In this document: in pieces, positions 58,275 to 64,000 of the stretch
How the letters are laid out: each line of letters starts with the position of its first letter
Numbering within the stretch: the first letter of the stretch is position 1
The notes under the pieces: generated by a model
The model's database searches: none
Told to the model about the DNA's origin: nothing
Seen by the model: only the letters and a program-made list of their open reading frames with translations
Source of the DNA: CAYOHG01 sp964465125
GTDB lineage: Bacteria; Planctomycetota; Phycisphaerae; UBA1845; Fen-1342
Assembly: GCA_964465125.1 (NCBI GenBank)
Contig: CAYXIO010000008.1
Span: 25,512-89,511, forward strand
Length of the DNA: 64,000 bases
Direction: 5' to 3'
Position numbers and translations under genes: made by a program

Positions 58275-59303
58275 TCACACTCCTTCTTGCACGCGGCTTT
58301 CAACCGCACATTCCGGCTTCAGGCCGAGCACCCGTCCCAGCCACGCGAGGACGGCACAGATCACCAGCGCCGCTCCGAACACCGCCACGAGCGTCGAGCC
58401 GCTGGGCAGGTCGCCCAGGACAGACAGCCCAAGCCCCAGCACGCTGATCACCGTCGCCAGCAGCCAGGCCAGCCCGATCCGCGCCGCCCAGCCGTCGGCG
58501 AACAGCGCCGCGCAGGCGCCCGGAATGATGAGATAGCTGAACACCACCAGCACGCCTCCGATCGCGACCGAACGCGTCACCATCAGCGCGAACATCGCGT
58601 AGAACACGCAGTCCCACAGACGCACCGCGAGCCCGGGGTGCCCTCCCGCCGCCGTATGCTCCGAGATGTACAGAAACGGCCGGCGCAGCAGCCAATGCAG
58701 CACGCCCAGCACCGCGTACAGCCCGGCCGTCGCGAGCACGCCTGCGCGGTCGACGAAGAGCAGCCGCCCGGTCAGCATCTCCTCCATCTGCTCGTGCGCT
58801 TGCGGCGATTTGCTCAGGATCAGCACCGTCGCGGCCGCCGCCACGACGTAGACGATCCCGATGATGGCCTCGTGCGGCACGCGCTCGTTGGAGACGCGGC
58901 TGAAGGAGAGTAGAACAGCGCCGGCCAGCGCGAAGAGCGTCGGCCAGAACGACAGAATGCCGCCGGCGGCTGCGTGCTCAGCGGGGTCCGCGGCCGCGAC
59001 GGGCGGCGCCGAAGACACCTCGGCCAGGGCCGCCTCGAGCTCGCTCGCGGCGGACGTCGGCGACACCACGGGCGGCGGGGCGTGCGCGGCCTGCGTCTCG
59101 AGAGCGTGCGTCGCCTCCAGATGCGGCGCGACCAGCGCGCCGACCACCGCGCCCAGCGCCGCCATCTGCGCCAGCGCGAGGTCGACAAAGATGATGCCGC
59201 GCCTCAACACGTGCAGGCCGGCGTAGGCGTGCAGCAACCCGATGCAGATGCAGGCCGCCAGCGGCCAGATCAGCAGCCCGAACGCGTCGAGAAGATGAGG
59301 CAT
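58275..59303 (-). CDS. metal ABC transporter permease, ZnuB/TroC type
   Basis: About 342 residues with 8-9 hydrophobic helices: LIWPLAACICIGLLHAYAGL at the start, and the ABC-3 family signature VFSYLIIPGACAALFADGWA. Between the second and third helices is a His/Glu-containing insert (LEATHALETQAAHAPPPV) and a further ~60-residue Ala/Pro-rich loop not usual in ZnuB, possibly a metal-sensing or binding loop. GAGGAA before ATG 59303 sets the start. Starts ten bases after the solute-binding gene. Confidence 0.86.
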   Translation of the reverse strand: MPHLLDAFGLLIWPLAACICIGLLHAYAGLHVLRRGIIFVDLALAQMAALGAVVGALVAPHLEATHALETQAAHAPPPVVSPTSAASELEAALAEVSSAPPVAAADPAEHAAAGGILSFWPTLFALAGAVLLSFSRVSNERVPHEAIIGIVYVVAAAATVLILSKSPQAHEQMEEMLTGRLLFVDRAGVLATAGLYAVLGVLHWLLRRPFLYISEHTAAGGHPGLAVRLWDCVFYAMFALMVTRSVAIGGVLVVFSYLIIPGACAALFADGWAARIGLAWLLATVISVLGLGLSVLGDLPSGSTLVAVFGAALVICAVLAWLGRVLGLKPECAVESRVQEGV

Positions 59304-59313
59304 GAAGACTTCC

Positions 59314-60387
59314 TCAGGGTGCCGAGCCGGCGCGCGCCGCCGCCGCACAGCGATTCACGGCCAGGCTGAGCAGCGCCACAATGTCCGTCGCTTCGGGTTG
59401 ACCGCCGACCGAATTCGCGACCACCGCCACGTTCAGTCCGGTCCTGGAAGCGAGCCAGTCCGGCGCCCGGCGGCTGTAGAACGGCTCCATCAGCAGGAAC
59501 TTCACCTTGCGCTCCTCGACCGTCTTGACGACCTCGGCGAGATGGCCGGGGCTGGGCTCGATGCCGGGCTTCGGCTCGAGTTCCGCGGCGACGACGAGCC
59601 CGAATCGATTGGTGAAGTAGGACCAGCTTCGGTGGTAGGTCACGATCGGCGTGCCCTGCAAGGGACGCATCGTTCCGATCCAGCCGCCCCAGAGCGAATC
59701 GCCGCCGTGGTCCTTCACGAACGCGTCCAGCTCGCCCTTGAGCCGCAACGCCCAGAGTTTCGCGCCGGCCTGGTCGGGTCCGCCGGCGACGCCCGCGGCG
59801 GCTTCCATCAGCTTCGCTCCGAACATGCCTTCGTCGAGCCGGCGGTTGAAGTCCTTCAGCCGTCCGGCGAAATAGTCCGCGTCCGCCGGGCGCAGCTCGG
59901 TCAGCCGGGCGGCGACGTTCTTGGCCACGATCCGCACGTTGAGCGGGTCGAGCCAATAGTGCGGATTGCCCTGCGGATGCACGTCGCCCAGCGAGCGATC
60001 GACCTTGCCGGTCGGAACCTCGAGCCGCAGCACGCCGGTCGAGGCGTCCAGGTGTCCGGGCGTGCCGATGCGGATGCGCGGGTTGCGCGAGCCGTCGAGC
60101 ACAAGGCGCTCGTAGCCGACCTCCAGCTCCAGCCCGTTGCGGATCCACAGGTCGGCGTCACGCGCCATGAGCATGCAGCTCGGCTTCGCGTCAATGAAAT
60201 GCGGGTCCTCGTGGCCGGTGCCCAGCGACTGCACGGAGACGCGGTCGCCGCCGATCGCCTCTGCGATCGAGCGCAGGTCGCTCGTCGTGGTGACGACGTG
60301 CAGCGGCCCGTCCGCCCGCGCGGCGGCGCAGGCGATGAGAACGAGGCAGGGTGCGATCAGCAGCGCGCCCGCTCGATGACAGGTCAT
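59314..60387 (-). CDS. metal ABC transporter solute-binding protein, ZnuA/TroA type
   Basis: About 357 residues with a signal peptide (ALLIAPCLVLIACAAARA). Cluster A-I fold. Metal ligands expected for the family: LGTGHEDPHFIDAKPS (His), PQGNPHYWLDPLNVRI (His), TPIVTYHRSWSYFTNRFGLV (His) and the last acidic ligand near KFLLMEPFYS. No His-rich loop. AAGGAG eight bases before ATG 60387. Zinc or manganese are both possible substrates. No znuC-type ATPase in the cluster. Confidence 0.88.
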   Translation of the reverse strand: MTCHRAGALLIAPCLVLIACAAARADGPLHVVTTTSDLRSIAEAIGGDRVSVQSLGTGHEDPHFIDAKPSCMLMARDADLWIRNGLELEVGYERLVLDGSRNPRIRIGTPGHLDASTGVLRLEVPTGKVDRSLGDVHPQGNPHYWLDPLNVRIVAKNVAARLTELRPADADYFAGRLKDFNRRLDEGMFGAKLMEAAAGVAGGPDQAGAKLWALRLKGELDAFVKDHGGDSLWGGWIGTMRPLQGTPIVTYHRSWSYFTNRFGLVVAAELEPKPGIEPSPGHLAEVVKTVEERKVKFLLMEPFYSRRAPDWLASRTGLNVAVVANSVGGQPEATDIVALLSLAVNRCAAAARAGSAP

Positions 60388-60404
60388 GATTGCAACTCCT
60401 TGCG

Positions 60405-61889
60405 TCAATACTTGTGCCCCGGGTGAGCCCCGAGCGTGAAGTTCAATTGCACGAAGAGCTGGTGATCATCCCGATTGCCGTCGACCGCGAAATTGCGGTC
60501 GGTGTACAGGTAGCCCAGCCGCCAGTAGAGAAACTCCGACTGAAGAAACGTCAGGTAGGCCGAGTAGCCGCGCTCGAAGCGCGAAGAGCTGAAGGGTAGC
60601 TGCGCGTTGTCGTAGCGCGCTCCGATCTTCCAGCGCCGCGCGAACTGGTAGTCGACCGCCGAGTACATGCCCCAGGTGGTTTCCTGACCGTTGCGCAGGT
60701 CGGCCTGCGCGAACATGACCTCGTTCTGCCAGAGGAACGAGCGGTAGAGCCCTTCGGCCTTCGGCTTCCAGCGGAAGGTGAGGTCGGCGCCCTCGATCAT
60801 CGAGCGATGCGAGCCGTGGCCGGAGTCGTTCGGCGCAGTGGCGAAGCTGGCGCCCAGCTCGAGGGTCGATTCGGCGTTCAGTTCGCGAAACGTTTTCAGC
60901 CGCGCCAGGTGCGTGAAGTCGTCGGAGTCTTCGCCCGCGAAGAGCACGTCGTTGTCGTTGTTGAACACTTCGTACGTAAGCGAGGCGTATTGTTTCCAGG
61001 GATTGGGGATCAGCCAGCTTATCTCCCCGCCGGTCCCTGACAGGCCTTCCTCGCCGAAGTAGCGCCGAATCACGAACGGATAGTCGATCCAGGGCAGGGC
61101 GTGGAGGTGAATCGGGTTCGCGCGGCCGAATTCGGCCCGGTATTTTCCGAGCCTGGCTTGCAGATCGTAGGGAAGCTGCAAGAACGTGAGGTAGGCCTCT
61201 TCGAGCTCGATGACGTACTCGCCGTCCTCGCGCGCGATGGTCGCGATCACGTCGGCCCGGGAGTAGGGGTCGACCGCGCCGGCGAAACCGATCTCCAGCT
61301 CGCGGAAGAGGAATTCGTCGTCGAGCTCACCGCCTTCGCGGTTGGAATACGCCATCAGGAGATCGCCGTTGAGGCTGATTTCGGGATTGAACGACTGAAT
61401 GGCGCTTTGCAGCTGCCCGATCGCGCCGCCGGTCGTCGTGCCGCCGCCCCTCGCCGGCGGCGCGGGTGCGGCACCGCTGAGCAGCGCCTCCAGCTCGGCC
61501 TCGGCGCCGCCAGCCTCTGGACTGGCAGGCATGGACGTGCTCGGCACGGTCGGCGACCCGCTCGGCATCGAGTCCGCCGCCGCTGCAATCTGCTCCAGCA
61601 AGGCCTGTCGGCGCTCCGCTTCGAGCGTTCGTCCGCCCAGCTCAGCGACGGTGGCTTCGAGCTCCGCGATTCGCCGCTGGTCCGATTCGCGCTCGCGCGC
61701 GTGCTGTGTTTCGAGCGCCTCCAGCCGCGCTTTCAGCTCGCGCAGCGCGTCCCGCAGGTCGCCGGCGCCTTGCGCCGCGGCCGGCGCCGACGTAGCGGCG
61801 CCCTGTGTTTCTGATTGGGCCCACACGTCCATTCCGACTGACCAGCAAAGCGCCGCTGCAAACAGACGCGGCCACAAGGTCCGCCGCAT
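60405..61889 (-). CDS. outer-membrane beta-barrel (porin-like) protein
   Basis: A 494-residue exported protein. Signal peptide LFAAALCWSVGMDVWAQ; residues ~45-105 form a coiled coil (LRDALRELKARLEALETQHA, then DQRRIAELEATVAELGGRTL). The rest is amphipathic beta strands with many aromatics (DLTFRWKPKAEGLYRSFLW, KIGARYDNAQLPF, LYWRLGYLYTDRNFAVDGN) ending in LFVQLNFTLGAHPGHKY. This is the layout of OprP-like or phosphate/metal-selective porins. GGGAG before ATG 61889. Its position directly upstream of the solute-binding gene suggests it passes the same metal; inference. Confidence 0.76.
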   Translation of the reverse strand: MRRTLWPRLFAAALCWSVGMDVWAQSETQGAATSAPAAAQGAGDLRDALRELKARLEALETQHARERESDQRRIAELEATVAELGGRTLEAERRQALLEQIAAAADSMPSGSPTVPSTSMPASPEAGGAEAELEALLSGAAPAPPARGGGTTTGGAIGQLQSAIQSFNPEISLNGDLLMAYSNREGGELDDEFLFRELEIGFAGAVDPYSRADVIATIAREDGEYVIELEEAYLTFLQLPYDLQARLGKYRAEFGRANPIHLHALPWIDYPFVIRRYFGEEGLSGTGGEISWLIPNPWKQYASLTYEVFNNDNDVLFAGEDSDDFTHLARLKTFRELNAESTLELGASFATAPNDSGHGSHRSMIEGADLTFRWKPKAEGLYRSFLWQNEVMFAQADLRNGQETTWGMYSAVDYQFARRWKIGARYDNAQLPFSSSRFERGYSAYLTFLQSEFLYWRLGYLYTDRNFAVDGNRDDHQLFVQLNFTLGAHPGHKY

Positions 61890-62013
61890 GCTTCGAACTC
61901 CCGCGCGCCAGGGGACAGCGCGCCGAGGGGAATCTGGTTGTCATTCGATGGAACGAAGTGCGCGGCCGAAGCCGAGCACGGCCGGGGCCAACATCAGGAC
62001 GCCGAAGCGGTAT

Positions 62014-62346
62014 TCACGCCGGCGGGGCGCGCGGCGGACAGGACGGACGAAGCGGAGAGGACGCGGCGACCGGATCAAGTTCGCCAATCCGCGATGCCGG
62101 ACTGGCCGGCACTGCCAGACGCGAGGGTGCTGGACCAAGCGGTACGGCGCTGACCAGGCGCGCACAGAACGGGCAATGCTCGCCGTGTGAGCCCTGTGCC
62201 GAGCCGAGCTGGTCCGCGTGCTGGAAACCAGCGGCACCCCGATGGGACTGGCAGCACGCCTGGGCCACATGCATCGCCGTATGTGCGAACGGCGCGCTCG
62301 CGACGAGCAGGGCCAGGGCGACGGTTCGAAGCCAGCGGCGGAGCAT
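62014..62346 (-). CDS. small exported Cys/His-rich protein (DUF2946-like)
   Basis: A 110-residue protein from ATG 62346 (GGTGAG upstream). Signal peptide LRTVALALLVASAPFAH, then HVAQACCQSHRG and SHGEHCPFCARLVSAVP: paired Cys and His typical of DUF2946-like small metal-linked proteins. It begins the leftward metal-import cluster (porin-like, ZnuA-like, ZnuB-like), 120 bases from the next gene. A metal-binding role fits both the motifs and the place but is inference. Confidence 0.6.
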   Translation of the reverse strand: MLRRWLRTVALALLVASAPFAHTAMHVAQACCQSHRGAAGFQHADQLGSAQGSHGEHCPFCARLVSAVPLGPAPSRLAVPASPASRIGELDPVAASSPLRPSCPPRAPPA

Positions 62347-62464
62347 GATCTCACCGATTGACGGGCTACCCGGGTGCAGTCCAACGCGCCGGGAAAACGT
62401 TGTCAAGCCGGAGCCGCTCGAAGCGCGGCCGCACTGGGCCGGGAGGTCCGGCTACAGTGCTTTC

Positions 62465-63321
62465 ATGGACACCGAAGCACAGGTTGAGCCGAATCGTCGC
62501 TCGTGGAATGCGGCGACGATCGCGCACAACAGCCACAAGCGCGATCAGGCGCGCTTCTTCCGCGCCGGCGGAAACACGCTGTTCCCCGAAGAAATCGAGC
62601 TGCTGGGCGATGTGCGCGGCCGGACGCTCGTTCACCTGCAATGCAACGCCGGCCAGGACACGCTCAGCTTGGCACGGCTCGGCGCGATGATCACGGGAGT
62701 CGACATCAGCGATGAGGCCATCGGGTTTGCGCGCAGCCTGTCGCGCGACTCGGGGACTCCCGCCCGGTTCGAGCGTGCCGAAGTCGGCGAATGGCTGGAG
62801 CAGGCAGCGCAGGCGGCGAGCAGTTCGATGTTGCATTCTGCTCGTATGGGGCGCTGTGCTGGCTGCCTGACCTGCCGCGCTGGGCGCGCGGCGTGGCCGG
62901 CGTGCTCGCGCCAGCCGGACGGCTGGTCGTGATGGAGTTTCATCCGATCCTGGCGATGTTTGACGAGGCTCTCGCCCTGCGGCACCCGTATTTCCACGAT
63001 CAACCGCTCCCCTGGAGCGAAGGCGTTTGCGACTACGTCGCCGCCGCCGGCGGGGCGCACTCGCCTTCGGGCCACGTCGCCGGCATCGCGGCCTTCCAGA
63101 ACCCGCACGCCTGCGTCGAATTCACCTGGACCGTCGGCGGGCTGGTCAGCGCGGTGCTGGAGGCCGGCCTGACGCTGCGCGGGCTGCGCGAATATCCGCA
63201 TTCGAACGGTTGTCGGTTCTTCGACTTGTCCGAGCGCGACCCAACGAACCGCTGGCGGCCGGCGCCCGGCGTCGCGCTGCCGCCGCAGATGCTGTCGCTG
63301 CTTGCGCAGGAGCGCGCGTAG
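62465..63321 (+). pseudogene. class I SAM-dependent methyltransferase interrupted by a frameshift
   Basis: The first part (62465 to ~62815) reads SRDSGTPARFERAEVGEWLE after HLQCNAGQDTLSLARLGAMI (SAM-binding motif I) and TGVDISDEAIGFARSL. The protein then shifts frame: the second part (from ~62805) reads QFDVAFCSYGALCWLPDLPR, GVAGVLAPAGRLVVMEFHPI and ends FDLSERDPTNRWRPA. A single missing base near 62805-62818 would restore one ~285-residue enzyme. Either an assembly error, a real pseudogene or, less likely, programmed frameshifting. Substrate unknown. Confidence 0.78.
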
Positions 63322-63402
63322 GGGGGACCGACCAGCGCCTATCCCGGGGCCCCTGTCGGCGGGGAGAGGTCGGGGCAAGGTCGGGAAGTCGTGGGAAAAC
63401 TG

Positions 63403-63437
63403 CCCCTCTCCCGATTTCTCCGCAGCAGCGAGAGGGG
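63403..63437. repeat. inverted repeat 3' of the 16S rRNA gene
   Basis: CCCCTCTC at 63403-63410 pairs perfectly with GAGAGGGG at 63430-63437 around a 19-base loop. It lies between the methyltransferase end and the 16S terminator-like hairpin. Confidence 0.4.
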
Positions 63438-63455
63438 TTCGGGGACGGGCCCGCG

Positions 63456-63491
63456 AAAAGCGCAACGCCCGGCGTTGCGACACGCCGGGCG
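63456..63491 (-). terminator. candidate terminator of the 16S rRNA gene
   Basis: On the minus strand CGCCCGGCG, 8-base loop, CGCCGGGCG, then TTGCGCTTTT. Nine perfect GC pairs with a T4 run, ~130 bases beyond the mature 16S end. It implies that 16S transcription ends here rather than continuing into a 23S gene. Confidence 0.6.
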
Positions 63492-63616
63492 CTGAATACG
63501 GCAAACAGTGGAAGAAACCGGGCCTTGGGTCTCCCCGCAGCCATCGGCCCGAGGGCCGATCGAGGTGTGCTAACCGAAATCCGCGCCGGTTTCCCCGGCG
63601 TGGTCCAGGTATCCCC

Positions 63617-64000
<384 letters not shown>

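Overview
The window is GC-rich bacterial DNA, most likely from a planctomycete of the Phycisphaerae or a close relative, and probably from an environmental genome. The support is taxonomic flavour rather than a database match: an unlinked 16S rRNA gene on the right edge, four secreted proteins carrying planctomycete-style dockerin repeats (D-x-D-G-x-x-D-L-x-D-L-S-x-L-L-x-x-F-G), a PEP-CTERM protein, a prepilin-like protein with a C-terminal DG motif, a Bat-type VWA cluster, and an EF-G that resembles the mitochondrial EF-G2 class.

Layout. 1-13 kb: 3' part of a PcrA/UvrD helicase, a GAF-PP2C phosphatase, then a leftward run (nadC, Ser/Thr kinase, PilZ protein, a small protein, a BatA-like VWA membrane protein, a DUF58 protein, a HEAT-repeat protein). 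12-24 kb: PEP-CTERM protein, kdsB-pyrG pair, two tandem paralogous lipoproteins, EF-G, a zinc-ribbon membrane protein, a HupE/UreJ protein, an AT-hook protein overlapped antisense by an acetyltransferase frame, and a dockerin protein. 24-33 kb: OppB/OppC permeases, tRNA-Gln, a DinB-like protein, a MetE-like protein with a TAT-exported Gfo/Idh oxidoreductase, a DUF900 hydrolase, an OFA-type MFS transporter. 33-51 kb: secreted and surface proteins (dockerin, PA14, CotH/LTD, prepilin-like, phage-collar), an M28 peptidase, a DUF4139 protein, tRNA-Ala and tRNA-Phe, and an OppF-type ATPase. 51-58 kb: housekeeping (frr, an epimerase-like protein, rpsP-trmD-rplS-yraN, alaS). 58-62.4 kb: a leftward operon for a metal ABC importer (porin-like protein, solute-binding protein, permease) without an ATPase. 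The right edge holds a frameshifted methyltransferase and the 3' end of 16S rRNA.

The most notable item is at 36762-37901 on the minus strand. A secreted TlpA/thioredoxin-fold protein has an in-frame TGA exactly where the first Cys of the C-x-x-C redox motif belongs (TGA-Gly-Gly-Cys). Thirteen bases downstream of the TGA is a perfect 6-bp GC-rich hairpin with a GUU loop, as expected for a bacterial SECIS element. The reading frame continues through a complete thioredoxin C-terminus including the cis-proline. This is a strong candidate selenoprotein that a standard annotation would split into two fragments.

Other points: the S16-TrmD-L19 operon lacks rimM; the epimerase-like protein has Phe in place of the catalytic Tyr; the 16S gene is followed by its own terminator-like hairpin and no 23S gene; and one intergenic stretch near 49 kb folds into nested hairpins. 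No CRISPR array, insertion sequence or prophage was seen. Many starts lack a clear Shine-Dalgarno sequence, so start choices are stated where they matter.
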